Shown here one piece after another: positions 17,225 to 28,000 of a DNA stretch of 64,000 nucleotides. The first letter of the stretch is position 1, and each line of letters starts with the position of its first letter. The translations under genes and the position numbers were made by a program. Under the pieces are notes generated by a model that saw nothing but the letters and a program-made list of their open reading frames with translations, ran no database searches and was not told the DNA's origin. The stretch is from Gallaecimonas mangrovi (GTDB lineage Bacteria > Pseudomonadota > Gammaproteobacteria > Enterobacterales > Gallaecimonadaceae): positions 3,665,501 to 3,729,500 of the forward strand of contig NZ_CP031416.1 of assembly GCF_003367375.1 (NCBI RefSeq), read 5' to 3'.

Positions 17225-17677
17225 TTAGTTGAGATTGACTGACAGCTGCTTGGCAGCAGCTTCCAGTGCGAATTGGTATCCCTGGGCGCCCAGGCCGCAA
17301 ATCACCCCTACCGCTTTATCAGACAGGTAGGAATGCTGGCGAAAAGGTTCACGGGCGTGCACGTTCGACAAGTGCACCTCTATGAAGGGAATGGCGACCC
17401 CAAGCAGCGCGTCCCTTAATGCCACGGACGTATGGGTAAAAGCACCGGGGTTGATGACGATAAAATCCACACGCCCCATGGCGTCGTGGATAGCATCAAT
17501 CAGCACATGCTCGGCATTGCTCTGAACATGCTCAAGCGTAATGCCTAGTTCGGTTGCTTTGGGAGTGAGTCCGGCGAGGATATCTGCCAGGGTTTGATGG
17601 CCATAGACTGCAGGCTCGCGTTTGCCCAGCAGATTAAGATTAGGGCCATTAATAAGCAGTACTGTTGGATTTGCCAT
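17225..17677 (-). CDS. aroQ: Type II 3-dehydroquinate dehydratase
   Basis: 150 residues from the ATG at 17677 (GGAAG upstream), the standard length; the frame is open 26 codons further without support. It dehydrates 3-dehydroquinate in the shikimate pathway. Signature motifs: [18 protein letters not shown] with the catalytic Arg20 and Tyr25, [11 protein letters not shown] and [16 protein letters not shown]. It leads the aroQ-accB-accC operon, a common arrangement. Confidence 0.95.
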   Translation of the reverse strand: MANPTVLLINGPNLNLLGKREPAVYGHQTLADILAGLTPKATELGITLEHVQSNAEHVLIDAIHDAMGRVDFIVINPGAFTHTSVALRDALLGVAIPFIEVHLSNVHAREPFRQHSYLSDKAVGVICGLGAQGYQFALEAAAKQLSVNLN

Positions 17678-17769
17678 AATCTTCCGGAATATTGTGGTGA
17701 TTTGCCCGGTAAAAGTCGGAATCATCAGAGTTCCGACCAGATGAATACATTTCACCCTTCACCAAAGGC

Positions 17770-17775
17770 ATTATA
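17770..17775 (-). promoter_or_regulatory. -10 box of the aroQ-accBC promoter
   Basis: A consensus TATAAT read leftward, about 93 bp ahead of the aroQ ATG in the 175-bp gap. The best -35 is TTGCTG at 19-bp spacing, which is weak. Confidence 0.45.
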
Positions 17776-17852
17776 TCGGCTTGCTGCAAAAAGACAGCAA
17801 AATACTGGTCTTATCTCAGCATAATCCCGGTAATTTCGTGTATCTACGCGGC

Positions 17853-18671
17853 TTAGCGCCGCGCCAAATCATGCCAAACCCGTAAACTGCGACGCAGTTG
17901 CCCGTGCAATTGCTGATTTTCGGCATCGTTTCGCGGCGCACCGCTTGGGCCACGGTGCGGCAGCACCACTTCCATTGCCACATCGCCACTGAAACCACCT
18001 TGATAAAGCGCGCGAAATTGCGCAACAAAATCAATGTGGCCGGTACCGATACCGCCACGATTGGAATCAGAAATATGGTAAATGCCGGTCTTGCTGGCAA
18101 AACGGCGGATCACCTGGCAGGGGTCATGCTCTTCTTCGATGTTCATATGAAAGCTGTCGAGCAGCACGCCAATATTGGCACCACCCAGTGCACGAATAAG
18201 CCGCTGGTAGTCGCCACTGTTGTGCATCAAAGGGACTTCGTAGCGGTTACAAAGTTCGTATAACAACGGTACCGATTTCTCAGCGGCATACTCGGCGATG
18301 GTGCGACAGGCGCTAACCAGCATATCCCACTGACTTTGGTCATCTGCTTGGGTCACGGTCCAGGTGCTCATGCCTTGCAAGCAAACCGGAATATTCGGCC
18401 CCAAGGCCGCTGATAAATCGACAGCGCGGCTATAAAACGCCACCACCCCGTCCAAGGTGGCATCAGCGTCGCTGGGGGGGCGGCAGTTAAAGGGGTCAAC
18501 CGCCATAATCTTTAGGCCATTATCCTTGGCGGCCTTAGCAACGGCGTCGGGGGAATAAGCGTCGAGATCTTCGCAATATTGCACAGCATCAAATCCGAGC
18601 TTTGCTATGGTCTGCATCAATTCTTGTAAATCCCTTGTACCCAAGGTCCAGGTACAAACACCAACAGCCAT
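17853..18671 (-). CDS. Sugar-phosphate isomerase/epimerase-like TIM-barrel protein
   Basis: 272 residues from the ATG at 18671, chosen because GGAGG stands 5 bp upstream. It is an AP-endonuclease-2-fold (xylose-isomerase-like) TIM barrel. Likely metal ligands are the Glu in LLYELCNRYE, the Asp in VLLDSFHMN, the His in YHISDSNRGG and the Glu in VAMEVVLP. The relatives are hydroxypyruvate isomerases and ketose 3-epimerases, so the substrate is probably a small keto sugar, but it cannot be named. Same strand as zapB and aroQ, with a terminator between it and zapB. Confidence 0.75.
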   Translation of the reverse strand: MAVGVCTWTLGTRDLQELMQTIAKLGFDAVQYCEDLDAYSPDAVAKAAKDNGLKIMAVDPFNCRPPSDADATLDGVVAFYSRAVDLSAALGPNIPVCLQGMSTWTVTQADDQSQWDMLVSACRTIAEYAAEKSVPLLYELCNRYEVPLMHNSGDYQRLIRALGGANIGVLLDSFHMNIEEEHDPCQVIRRFASKTGIYHISDSNRGGIGTGHIDFVAQFRALYQGGFSGDVAMEVVLPHRGPSGAPRNDAENQQLHGQLRRSLRVWHDLARR

Positions 18672-18696
18672 CCACTCCTCCTGTTTGTTTGATGAC

Positions 18697-18720
18697 AAAA
18701 AACCCGGCTTAGGCCGGGCT
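18697..18720 (-). terminator. zapB terminator
   Basis: Leftward GCCCGGC-CTAA-GCCGGGT followed by six T, 11 bp after the zapB stop. It separates zapB from the TIM-barrel gene, whose start is 26 bp further on. Confidence 0.88.
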
Positions 18721-18730
18721 TGTAACTTGC

Positions 18731-18961
18731 TTATAGTAGTTCATCGACCTGGGCGATTTTACCCAGGACGGCATTGATCCGATTTTGTACGGTTTCAAGC
18801 TCACCCTTGAGCCGTTGGTTCTCTTCAACCAGGGCACTATTTTGGCTGCCAAGCTGTTCTTTCTCGGTCTTAAGCTCTTCCAGCTCCAGTTGCAATAAGC
18901 CAATAGTGTCTACGGCAGCTTGCACTTTAGCTTCTAACTTCTCCAACAATTCCAGCGACAT
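18731..18961 (-). CDS. zapB: Cell division protein ZapB
   Basis: 76 residues, nearly all coiled coil. It matches E. coli ZapB (81 aa) at the N-terminus ([20 protein letters not shown]) and in its heptad pattern of Leu/Glu/Lys. ZapB forms filaments at midcell that link the Z-ring, through ZapA, to MatP and the chromosome terminus. Single-gene unit with its own terminator. Confidence 0.9.
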   Translation of the reverse strand: MSLELLEKLEAKVQAAVDTIGLLQLELEELKTEKEQLGSQNSALVEENQRLKGELETVQNRINAVLGKIAQVDELL

Positions 18962-19542
18962 GTTTTCCTCTAATCATTAATGGCGCACTACAGACCAATG
19001 ACCTGCGCCCGGGTCGCTCGCTGCTAAAGGCAGCGCCACTATTCTACGCTAACGCCTTTAATAGGTCGTTAAGAGACAGCACCGTGACAACCAGAGTCTC
19101 AAACATCTTTAGCAATAAAAGCTGAATGGCCAAGCTGAGTGCTCAAGATAACAGCGCCTTGTTGCTAACGCACCCCATAACGCCCTCAACAATCACCGCA
19201 AAACGCCCCAATACACCGGCTAACAGTTAAGTAAGGCTTAATTTTCGGCAGGTAATTTTTACTGGGTTTTCTCGTCCGATCGGTAGCAGATCTCCCCGAT
19301 TTTGCAAAAACATTGCAAAATCAAATAGATGACACGCGTCAAATTTTTGACTATAAACGCGTTCTTTTTGTGCTCTCCTATTGTTTTCAATAGTAAGTTA
19401 GCGCAAAAATAGGCATCTAAAATATGCCGGTAATAAAAGCCGCCTACTTTGGTTAGGTGAGATCGACATATTTAACATAAAAGGCGCCAGAAATACGTCA
19501 GCGTATGGCACCCTTGGTGTACAGCAGTATGAGGACAGAACC
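18962..19542 (+). promoter_or_regulatory. 580-bp leader of the cellulose operon and zapB promoter region
   Basis: No coding region supported. The left part must hold the leftward zapB promoter. Toward the operon I see: a direct repeat TTGCAAAA (about 19304 and 19314), an imperfect TGACACGCGTCA palindrome (about 19330-19341), TTGACT at 19347, the hairpin CTATTG-TTTT-CAATAG (19378-19393), a GGCAT...ATGCC hairpin near 19412-19428, and ATACG-tcag-CGTAT near 19496-19507. This suggests a long structured 5' leader or several regulator sites. I could not match it to a known riboswitch. Confidence 0.45.
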
Positions 19543-19893
19543 ATGGAAAGCTATGACGACATCAACCGTTTTAAGGAGAAGACGGCCCAGTCACAACTGG
19601 ACTACCAAACCTTTTCCAACAAGGATGTCCAATTCAGCTCTTCCTGGCCGCTATTAAACCAGCTGGCCGAACAACGTTCGTCTGCGGCACCGGCCCAGCA
19701 CTATCAAGCTGCCAAAACCATGACCCTGCCAGAACCGGCTGCACCTAAAGCCGTGGTGCAAGCAGAGCAGCCTGCGCCTGCGAAAGACCCAGTAAAAGCC
19801 ACGCCAAGCGCTCCCCCCCAACAAGAGCCTGCGGAAACCGAGCAACCCCAAAGCACGGCTTTACGCTCTTTACTTAAAAAGGTCAGTTTATGA
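19543..19893 (+). CDS. bcsP: Cellulose biosynthesis protein BcsP/BcsR-like
   Basis: 116 residues. The first ~45 residues (LDYQTFSNKDVQFSSSWPLL followed by NQLAEQR) resemble E. coli BcsR (DIDYADIS...RWPLLAEFAQQ); the rest is a Pro/Ala/Gln-rich tail, which is how BcsP proteins differ from BcsR. BcsR binds BcsQ and stabilises the cellulose secretion complex at the inner membrane. It is the first gene of the operon, with a GAGGAC ribosome site, and its stop overlaps the bcsQ start by 4 bp. Confidence 0.72.
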   Translation: MESYDDINRFKEKTAQSQLDYQTFSNKDVQFSSSWPLLNQLAEQRSSAAPAQHYQAAKTMTLPEPAAPKAVVQAEQPAPAKDPVKATPSAPPQQEPAETEQPQSTALRSLLKKVSL

Positions 19894-20675
19894 ACCTGGT
19901 ATACCTGACGTCTCCAAAGGGTGGTGTAGGCAAGACAACCCTGACTGCCAATTTGGCCTTCGCACTGCAACGCTTGGGACATCAGGTAGTGGTGATGGAT
20001 CTCGACAGCCAAAACAGCCTGCGTTTGCACCTGGGACTACCGGTTTCTGAACGTCGCGGCGTTGCCGCCCAAAGCCGCCTGGACGGCGACTGGCGCAACC
20101 AGGTGCTGGAAACACCAACCGGGGTTGGCCTGCTGCCCTACGGCAGTGCAAGCAGGGCCCAACAAGAAAGCTTTGATGCGCTGCTACGCCAAGACCCTGA
20201 CTACCTTGCTCAGCGCCTAAATACCCTTCTAAATCAGCCAGGCTGCATTTTATTAGCCGACCTGCCATCCGGCCCCAGCGCGGCTTTAGAGGCGCTGAAA
20301 CGCATTCCCGCCCTGTCGTTGGTGGTGATGATGGCCGACGGCTCTTCGGCCGCAACCCTGCCACTAATTGAAAGCGATAGTTTCTTAGGGCCAGAGGCGC
20401 GCAAAGGGGCTTTTTACATTGTCAATCAGGTGTATATCCGCAGCCGTTTGAATCGCGATGTCACCGAGTTTTTTGAACAACGTCTCGGCGCCTCAATGTT
20501 GGGCCGGGTTCATCGGGATGAGGCCGTTCCCGAAGCACAAGCCTCGCAACGCTCCATTTTCGACTACGCACCTTCGTCCGCAGTGATCCAAGACCTGGAA
20601 AACATTGCCCGCAGTATCAGCCGCATGTTGCCCGACGCCTTCGGTAACAACGCGATGAAATTCTCTCTTAAGTGA
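19890..20675 (+). CDS. bcsQ: Cellulose synthase accessory ATPase BcsQ
   Basis: 261 residues, MinD/ParA-type P-loop protein. A deviant Walker A motif with the signature lysine is at residues 10-16 (KGGVGKT), followed by VVVMDLDSQNSLRLHLG. BcsQ helps localise and assemble the cellulose synthase in enterobacteria, together with BcsR. Coupled to the preceding gene by ATGA overlap; 9 bp before the synthase gene. Confidence 0.9.
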   Translation: MNLVYLTSPKGGVGKTTLTANLAFALQRLGHQVVVMDLDSQNSLRLHLGLPVSERRGVAAQSRLDGDWRNQVLETPTGVGLLPYGSASRAQQESFDALLRQDPDYLAQRLNTLLNQPGCILLADLPSGPSAALEALKRIPALSLVVMMADGSSAATLPLIESDSFLGPEARKGAFYIVNQVYIRSRLNRDVTEFFEQRLGASMLGRVHRDEAVPEAQASQRSIFDYAPSSAVIQDLENIARSISRMLPDAFGNNAMKFSLK

Positions 20676-20684
20676 CGGACCGAG

Positions 20685-23600
20685 ATGAATAAGGACAAAC
20701 GCACCCGACCCTGGTCGGTGGCCTACCACACTGTTGCCTTCATTATTTTGCTGGCCATAGTGCTGTTAATTGTAACCACGCCCTTAGATGTTGATAGCCA
20801 AGCACTTTTTGGCTTGGCAGGGGTGGTATTGATGTTGCTGGTATCGCGTTTTAAGTCACGCTGGGCGCGGTTGGTATTGGTGCTGATGAGCATTGTTATC
20901 TCCACCCGTTACCTGTACTGGCGGGCTACCGATACCTTGGTGTTTAACACCCCCATCGAAACCATTTTAGGGATTGGTTTGTTGCTGGCTGAGGTCTACA
21001 CCTGGCTTATTCTGGTGCTGGGTTTCGTACAAACCGTTTGGCCCCTTGAGCGCAAAATCGTGCCCATGCCCAAAGACAGCAGCACCTGGCCAACGGTGGA
21101 TGTGTACGTTCCGACCTACAACGAAAGCCTGGATATTGTTCAAGACACAGTACTGGCAGCTCTCAACCTCGATTACCCCAAAGATAAGCTCAAGGTTTAC
21201 TTGCTCGATGACGGCAAGCGCCCCGAGTTTGGTGCCTTTGCTGCCGCTGCGGGCGTGGGTTACATCACCCGCAATGACAACGCACACGCCAAAGCGGGTA
21301 ACCTCAATAACGCCATGAAGCAAACCCAAGGCGAGCTGATTTGTATTTTTGACTGTGACCACGTTGCTACCCGGATATTTTTGCAAGCAACCGTTGGTTC
21401 TTTTATTGCCAACGACAACCTGGCACTGCTGCAAACCCCGCACTATTTTTACTCGCCAGACCCATTCGACCGTAACCTTCGCACCTCGCTGGACCTGCCA
21501 GAAGAAGGTGAAATGTTTTATGGCCCGGTACAAAAGGGCAATGACTATTGGAATGCGTCGTTCTTCTGTGGCTCTTGCGCCGTTATTCGCCGTAAAGCCC
21601 TGGAGCAAACCAACGGCTTTGCTGTTGAAACCGTTACCGAAGACGCCCACACCGCGCTACGGCTGCAGCGAATGGGCTGGGACAGTGCCTTTATCGGCAT
21701 CCCACTGGCGGCAGGCCTTGCCACCGAACGCCTAGCTTTACACATCGGTCAGCGGGCACGCTGGGCGCGCGGCATGTGCCAAATACTGCGTCTCGATAAC
21801 CCCTTGTTTGGCAAGGGCCTGAAATGGCACCAGCGGCTTTGCTACCTTAATGCGGCGCTGCACTTTCAATTCCCGCTGCCCAGGGTCATTTTTCTAACCG
21901 CACCACTGGCTTATTTGCTGTTTGGCCTCAATATCATTGCCTCTTCGCCGCAGCTCATCTTGGCCTACGCCTTGCCGCACCTTATTCACTCGCTTTATAC
22001 CAACTCGTTACTGCACGGCCGCCATCGCTATACCTTTTGGGGCGAAATTTACGAAACCGTGCTGGCCTTTGCGCTAGTACGCCCAGTGCTCACCACTTTG
22101 TGGAACCCGAAAAAAGGTAAATTCAACGTTACCGAAAAAGGCGGTCTGCTGCGCGATGGTTACTTTGATTACGACGCGGTGCGGCCACAGGTTTTCACCC
22201 TGGCGCTGCTGTTTGCGGGTGTCACATGGGGTTTGGTGCGTTTGTTCTGGAGCGATCTGTTTAGCATTCAGCCCAGTGTGTTAGTGCTAAACCTGTTTTG
22301 GGCCAGTTTCAGCGCCCTTATTTTGCTGGCCTCCATTGCGGTAGCGCGGGAAACCCGGCAGGTCCGTAATACCGTGCGGGTAGACATTAAACTGCCGGCG
22401 ATTTTGCATCTATCTGACGGCCGCACCCTCAGCACTCAAACCTGCAACTTTTCCATGGGCGGCATGATGCTGGATAACCCCTTGGGTGAACCCTTGGCCG
22501 ACGTGATGGTGGAAGACGTTGAAATTCGTTTTGACAACCAGACCTTGCTGTTCCCGGTAACCACCGTTGCCCTGGACGATGAATACTTCCGCTTTAAATT
22601 TAATAACTTACCTATTCGTCAGCGCCGTCAATTGGTGAATGTGGTCATGGGCCGTGCCGATGCTTGGGTAAGGTCTGAACCGCACCCCAAAGACAACCCA
22701 CTGCGTTCGTTTTGGGCGGTGCTCAAAGCGGTAATGGGACTGTTCTCCAGTAACAGTACAAACCGGGGGTTAACCCGCTGGCGTAAGGGCCTGATGGGCA
22801 GTTGGAAGTTCCGTATTGCCCTGGTGGTGTTGGTCGCCTTTGGTATCACCATTGTCGCTAACCGGGCCTGGGCGGCAGATGCCAGTTACCAGCGCGACAT
22901 CAGTTTTAAGGAAGCCGGCCAATTTGGGCCGATGGCGGTCAGTGGTAATGGCAACAGCTCAGGCATTCACTTTTCACTGCGCCAAGACGAAATGGCCAGC
23001 ACCGCTGACCTGGATCTGTCATTGAGCTACCCCGATGCCAAGTTTGCCGACAAAACCCATTTAGAAGTTTTGCTCAATGGCCAGTTGCTGAAAAACATCC
23101 CTTTAGACCCTTTCAGCGCTGACGGTATGGAAACCCATATCCCCATTGATGCGGCGCTGGTGCTAAGCCATAACGACTTGAACTTTAGGGTAGTGGGCCA
23201 GGCAGGCCCCCAGTGTGTGGATGAAGACTCGCCCCAGCAAAATGAAGTGCTGATCAGCAACCAGTCAAAGCTACAGTTCCAGCTGGTGCGGCTACCACGG
23301 CCCCGGGATTTGTCGATTTTCCCGGCCCCCTTCTTTGATGAAGGCATTATGGGCCAGGTAACGGTGCCACTGGTGCTGCCAGAGCACCCTAGCCAAACAG
23401 TGCTGGAAAGTGGCGCCATTTTGGCCTCTTACTTTGGCGAAAAGGCACAGTTTCGTACCGCTAGCTTCCCCGTAACTTTAAATGGCCTGCCCGACAACAA
23501 CGCCATTGCCTTAGTGGTGGGGGATAACCTTGCCGGTGCGAACTTGCCGCCCCCAACAGGGCCGGAACTTCGCATCATCGACAACCCGTTAGACCCACTT

Positions 23601-25010
23601 TATAAAGTGCTGGTGGTGATGGGCCGCACCGATAGCGAAGTCAAAACCGCCGTCGAATACCTGCTCAGTGGCGCCGCGCTAAGCGGTCAAGATGTGGCGG
23701 CCAAAGCGGTAACCTTGCCCAAGCGCCAGCCCTACGACGCCCCCAATTGGGTATCAACCCAAGGTAGCACCCCCTTAGGCCAGCTTACCGGCCCCGAAGG
23801 CCTCGTTGCCCGTGGGCTGCACCATGGTGCCAATGAAGTTAACTTCCGGGCGCCACCTGACCTGTTCCGCTGGCGTGACCGTCCCATGTCAATGCAAGTG
23901 CAATACCTGTTCCCGGAAGGGAGCTGGATGGATGAACGCCGCTCCAAACTCAACGTTAGCCTTAATGGCCAATTCTTAGAGTCGCTGCCGGTCAATAACA
24001 CCGGGATCTGGGCCTCGTTCTTGCACCTGTTGGGTAACGATGTGCGCCAGCAAAAAGCCAAGGTAGAGATCCCCTCTTACCTGCTTTATGGCGAAAACAA
24101 GTTGTCCTTTTACTTTGACCTACGATTGCACCCCGGTAGTGACTGTAAGCAAGTGCTGGGCACCAAAATCATCAGCAGGGTGCTACCCGGCTCCAGCCTT
24201 GATTTAAGTGGCTCAAAGCACTTCACCAAGCTGCCAAACCTGTCCTATTTTGTTGGCGCAGGCTTCCCCTTCACCCGTATGGCAGACTTGTCGCAAACCC
24301 TGGCACTGCTGCCCAGCAACCCCACCACACTGGAGCTGCAAACCTTCTTTGATTTGATAGGTCGCATGGGCCAAGACACCGGCTATCCGGCCTACGGTAT
24401 TGAAGTCAGTAAAGGCGTTAAGGATCTTGACCAAACCGCCGGCAAGGATCTGTTGGTCGTCGGCAGCGTTGCCGATATCGACTCGGGTAATTTGCTGCAA
24501 AGTAGCCCCTTCCAATTTCGCCAAAACAAGCTGGCGTTAAAACCCATCACTATGGCTGATACTTGGAAACGGCTAATAAGTGGCGACTGGGGCCGACAAG
24601 ATAAAGCCGCCAGCCGCCAGCTGGATGCCCAAGATAACTTCTTCGGCCTGGCCAGTTTTATCTCACCGGCCGACCAACACCGGGTGGTGGTGGTAGCCAC
24701 CGCCAGTCAAGAGCAACAGCTGCCTGACTTGGTAGAACGCCTGCAACAACCGCAGGCCAGTAGCCAAGTGCACGGCGACTTAGTGCTCTTTCAAGACCAG
24801 CAAATTCGTTCTTACCGGGTTGGGCCTCGCGTCGGCACCGGCAAGATGTCATGGGAAATGAATCTGGGCTGGTATTTTGGAAATCACGTGCTGCAACTGC
24901 TGGTAATGATGCTGCTGTGCATCTTGTTAGGTGCAACCTTGATTTACCCCTATCTAAAACATCGTGCCAAAACGCGGCTGGCCCAAGATGAAGACAACCG
25001 TCATGAATAA
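20685..25010 (+). CDS. bcsAB: Fused cellulose synthase catalytic subunit BcsA and periplasmic subunit BcsB
   Basis: 1441 residues in one frame. Residues 1-700 are BcsA: N-terminal membrane helices, the GT2 domain with DDG (175-177), DCDH (223-226), FFCGS (293-297), TED (318-320) and QRARW (356-360), more helices, then a PilZ c-di-GMP domain (RETRQVR at 555-561, NFSMGG at 588-593). A former signal peptide (about 706-731, ending RAWAADA) opens the BcsB part, which has carbohydrate-binding and flavodoxin-like repeats and a C-terminal membrane helix near 1405-1428. BcsA polymerises UDP-glucose and extrudes the chain; BcsB guides it through the periplasm. Such fusions are known in Komagataeibacter. 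The stop overlaps bcsC by 8 bp. Confidence 0.95.
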   Translation: MNKDKRTRPWSVAYHTVAFIILLAIVLLIVTTPLDVDSQALFGLAGVVLMLLVSRFKSRWARLVLVLMSIVISTRYLYWRATDTLVFNTPIETILGIGLLLAEVYTWLILVLGFVQTVWPLERKIVPMPKDSSTWPTVDVYVPTYNESLDIVQDTVLAALNLDYPKDKLKVYLLDDGKRPEFGAFAAAAGVGYITRNDNAHAKAGNLNNAMKQTQGELICIFDCDHVATRIFLQATVGSFIANDNLALLQTPHYFYSPDPFDRNLRTSLDLPEEGEMFYGPVQKGNDYWNASFFCGSCAVIRRKALEQTNGFAVETVTEDAHTALRLQRMGWDSAFIGIPLAAGLATERLALHIGQRARWARGMCQILRLDNPLFGKGLKWHQRLCYLNAALHFQFPLPRVIFLTAPLAYLLFGLNIIASSPQLILAYALPHLIHSLYTNSLLHGRHRYTFWGEIYETVLAFALVRPVLTTLWNPKKGKFNVTEKGGLLRDGYFDYDAVRPQVFTLALLFAGVTWGLVRLFWSDLFSIQPSVLVLNLFWASFSALILLASIAVARETRQVRNTVRVDIKLPAILHLSDGRTLSTQTCNFSMGGMMLDNPLGEPLADVMVEDVEIRFDNQTLLFPVTTVALDDEYFRFKFNNLPIRQRRQLVNVVMGRADAWVRSEPHPKDNPLRSFWAVLKAVMGLFSSNSTNRGLTRWRKGLMGSWKFRIALVVLVAFGITIVANRAWAADASYQRDISFKEAGQFGPMAVSGNGNSSGIHFSLRQDEMASTADLDLSLSYPDAKFADKTHLEVLLNGQLLKNIPLDPFSADGMETHIPIDAALVLSHNDLNFRVVGQAGPQCVDEDSPQQNEVLISNQSKLQFQLVRLPRPRDLSIFPAPFFDEGIMGQVTVPLVLPEHPSQTVLESGAILASYFGEKAQFRTASFPVTLNGLPDNNAIALVVGDNLAGANLPPPTGPELRIIDNPLDPLYKVLVVMGRTDSEVKTAVEYLLSGAALSGQDVAAKAVTLPKRQPYDAPNWVSTQGSTPLGQLTGPEGLVARGLHHGANEVNFRAPPDLFRWRDRPMSMQVQYLFPEGSWMDERRSKLNVSLNGQFLESLPVNNTGIWASFLHLLGNDVRQQKAKVEIPSYLLYGENKLSFYFDLRLHPGSDCKQVLGTKIISRVLPGSSLDLSGSKHFTKLPNLSYFVGAGFPFTRMADLSQTLALLPSNPTTLELQTFFDLIGRMGQDTGYPAYGIEVSKGVKDLDQTAGKDLLVVGSVADIDSGNLLQSSPFQFRQNKLALKPITMADTWKRLISGDWGRQDKAASRQLDAQDNFFGLASFISPADQHRVVVVATASQEQQLPDLVERLQQPQASSQVHGDLVLFQDQQIRSYRVGPRVGTGKMSWEMNLGWYFGNHVLQLLVMMLLCILLGATLIYPYLKHRAKTRLAQDEDNRHE

Positions 25011-28000
25011 ATCGCTTTTGCTCACCTTCGCTCTTTCTTCACTGGCAGGCTCAGCCCTGGCAGCGCCACCGGTCGCCACTCCGGCGCCGGGCAACTTTGA
25101 TGCGCTGTTTAAACAGGCTGATTTTTGGCAAGGAAAACAGCGCCAAGATCTCGCCAAAGACGCGCTGCGCCGCGTATTGGCCGCTGACCCTAATAACACT
25201 GAGGCCCTTTATCGGCTGGCGATGATCGCCGTGCAAGAAGGCAACAAAGTCGAGGCTCAGCAATATAGCGATAAGCTAAAAGCGGTTTCCCCTAACGACT
25301 CGCACCTTGAAGATATCCGCATTGCCGAAGCGTCAACGCACATGGACTCAGGGGCGCTGAACGAAGCGCGAGTTATGGCGGCCAGCGGCCAGTCAGAAGA
25401 AGCCATCAAGCGCTATAAAACCTTGTTTAGTGGCGATACCCCGCCCGCCACCTTGGCGGTGGAGTATTACCAAACCCTGGCCGGCACTAAAACCGGCTGG
25501 GATGATGCCCGCAAAGGCCTGGAAAAGCTGCACCAGCAGCAGCCCGGTAACACCCGCATTGCGGTGGCTTACGGCGAAGTACTGAGCTACCACCAGCAAA
25601 CCCGCCGCCAAGCGATTGCCTTGCTCAAACAGTATGATGGCAAAGATCTTGAAGCCACCAAAGGCTGGCGCCAGGCTTTGTTGTGGCTTGATGCCACCAA
25701 GGCTGACAAACCGCTATATGAGGCTTACGAAAAGGCCCACCCTGGTGATGAGTCAGTCCCCAGCTATTACAAGAAAGCCACCACCTTAACGCCGGCGCAG
25801 CAGGCATCACAAAGCCGCGCCAATGGCTATCAGGCCCTTAATGCCGGCAAGCTTGCCAGCGCTTACAGCGCCTTTGAACAAGCCCTGTCTTACAACAGCA
25901 AAGACGCCGAGGCCCGTGCCGGTTTGGGTTTGGTAGAGCTCAAACGCCAGCAATTTGCCAGCGCCCGCCGCAACCTGGGTTTGGCCATGGCGCAAGCCCC
26001 AGCTGAGCGCCACAAGTGGCAGAAGGCGTATAACAGCGCCGATTTTTACGCCAGTCTGACCGAGGCCCGTAAACTGGCCGACAGCCGCCAGTACGACCAA
26101 GCCATGACGCTGGTTGAGCCCCTTACCGACGCCAGCGGTAGCCAAGCACGCGATGCCCAACTGCTCAAAGCCGATATTTTGCAAAAGCAGGGCAAGCTCG
26201 ATGCCTCGGCGCATCTTTACCAGCAATTGCTGGATAACAACGCCAAAGACATTCCGGCGCGGGTTGGCTTAGTGAATGTGTTACGCCAGCAGCAGCGCTG
26301 GAATGACGCTAACCAAGTGGCTAATGCCCTGCCCAAATCCGCTCGCAAACAGTTAGGCGACATGGCCTCCGGCCAAGCGATGCTGCTGCGTGAAAAAGCC
26401 AAACTGGAACCGCCGGTCATGGCAGAAGCCACCCTGCGTGAAGCCATGAAACTGGCGCCGAAAAACCCTTGGGTCAGGCTGGACTTGGCAAGGCTGCTAA
26501 ATAAAACCTCACGGCCATTGGCCGCCCAGGTAGTGGTGAATAAAGGGGTCGAAGACTACGGCACCGCTAACGATCGCTACGTGGCGGCGCTGCTGGCCAA
26601 AGATCAGGCCCGCTGGGGTGACGTTAGCCATCTGCTTGGCGAGGTAAAACCACAAGACCGTACCCCCCAAATCGACAGTTTGGCGGAAGAAGCGGCGCTG
26701 CAAGCGCGGCTTGATGAAATCAAGCGCCGCCAGTCGGTAGGTGACCGCGATGGCGCCCGCAAGCTCATCATGGATCTCTACAACCAGCCACCGAAAAGCG
26801 CAGCCGGTGTTGGTGAAGTAGCGTCGTTACTGTACGACAGCGGCGAACCGGCCATGGCGGTGATGCTGATTCGTCAAAATGACAAGCGCAAAACCACCGA
26901 ACCGGTTGGCGACTATCAAACGCAAATTGTTACCCTGGTTAAGGCCGGTGACGACGAAGACGCCAACGATCTGTTGGCGAAACTGTCGCAGCGCCAAGAC
27001 TTAACCCCGGCGGACTGGAAGGCCATTGAACAAACCCGCAATACCATGGCGGTGGTTAAGGCCGACAAGTTGCGTAAAAGCGAAAAGCTTGCCGACGCTT
27101 ACGACGTGCTGGCAGCCAGGCTGCGGGTGGCGCCTAACGACGAAAGCCTGCTGCTGGCGATGGCAAGGCTTTATCAAAGCGGCAATAAAAATAAAAAGTC
27201 GCTGCAGATTTACCAGTACACCTTAAAACATAACCCCGACAGCACCAGCGCCCTGGAAGGCGGGGTGATGACAGCATTGGCGCTAAAAGACTTTGATACT
27301 GCCGATGATTTGATGGCCCAGCTTTCCACCGAGAAAGCCGAACAGCCCGAGATGTTGCTGTTGGCGGCCAAGGTTGCCCGCGCCGAGGGCGATAACGATA
27401 CCGCCGTGGCGCTATTGGCCAAGGCCCGAGGCAAACTCTTTAAGAACCAGCCACAGCAACCTTGGCTGCAAGCAAGCGACAGCCAACCGGGCTATGCCAA
27501 CCCCTTTGCCGACCAAAACGGCGCCAAGAAAGGGGCTGACAATCCGTTCCGCCGGCCAAGCTTCTTACCGGGTGGCGACGACCCCAGCAAAGAAAGCTCA
27601 CCTTGGTATCAGGCCAGTAAAGACAGCAATGCGCAGCCGTCGCTGGTGGCACAAATCGACGCCTTGTCTGAAAAAATTCAACGTGACAGCGCCACGACAT
27701 ACAGCAGCGAGGTGCAGTTCCGCTCCCGTGACGGCGAATCGGGCCTGAGTAAACTTGACGAGGTTAAAACCCCGCTTACCTTGAACACCCAAGCCTTGGG
27801 CGGCCGTGTGAAGTTTGCCGTCACCCCCACCTACCTTAACGGTGGCGCCTTAACGTCCGGCTTTAGCCGCTTTGGGGCCGGAGCTATTTCTGATGGAGCC
27901 AGCAGTTTAAGCAGCTCCCTCGATGACCTTGATGACGTACTCGATAGCATCCAAGACACCGCTTATGACTATCAGTCAGCGGAGCAAGAATACGAAGATG

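Noticed and set aside
19378-19530. c-di-GMP riboswitch in the cellulose leader
   Set aside because: Hairpins are present, but the conserved core bases and tetraloop-receptor pattern of GEMM-type aptamers are not recognisable.
20967-21650. 227-codon open frame antisense to bcsA
   Set aside because: It overlaps the catalytic GT2 domain completely and lacks a start signal.
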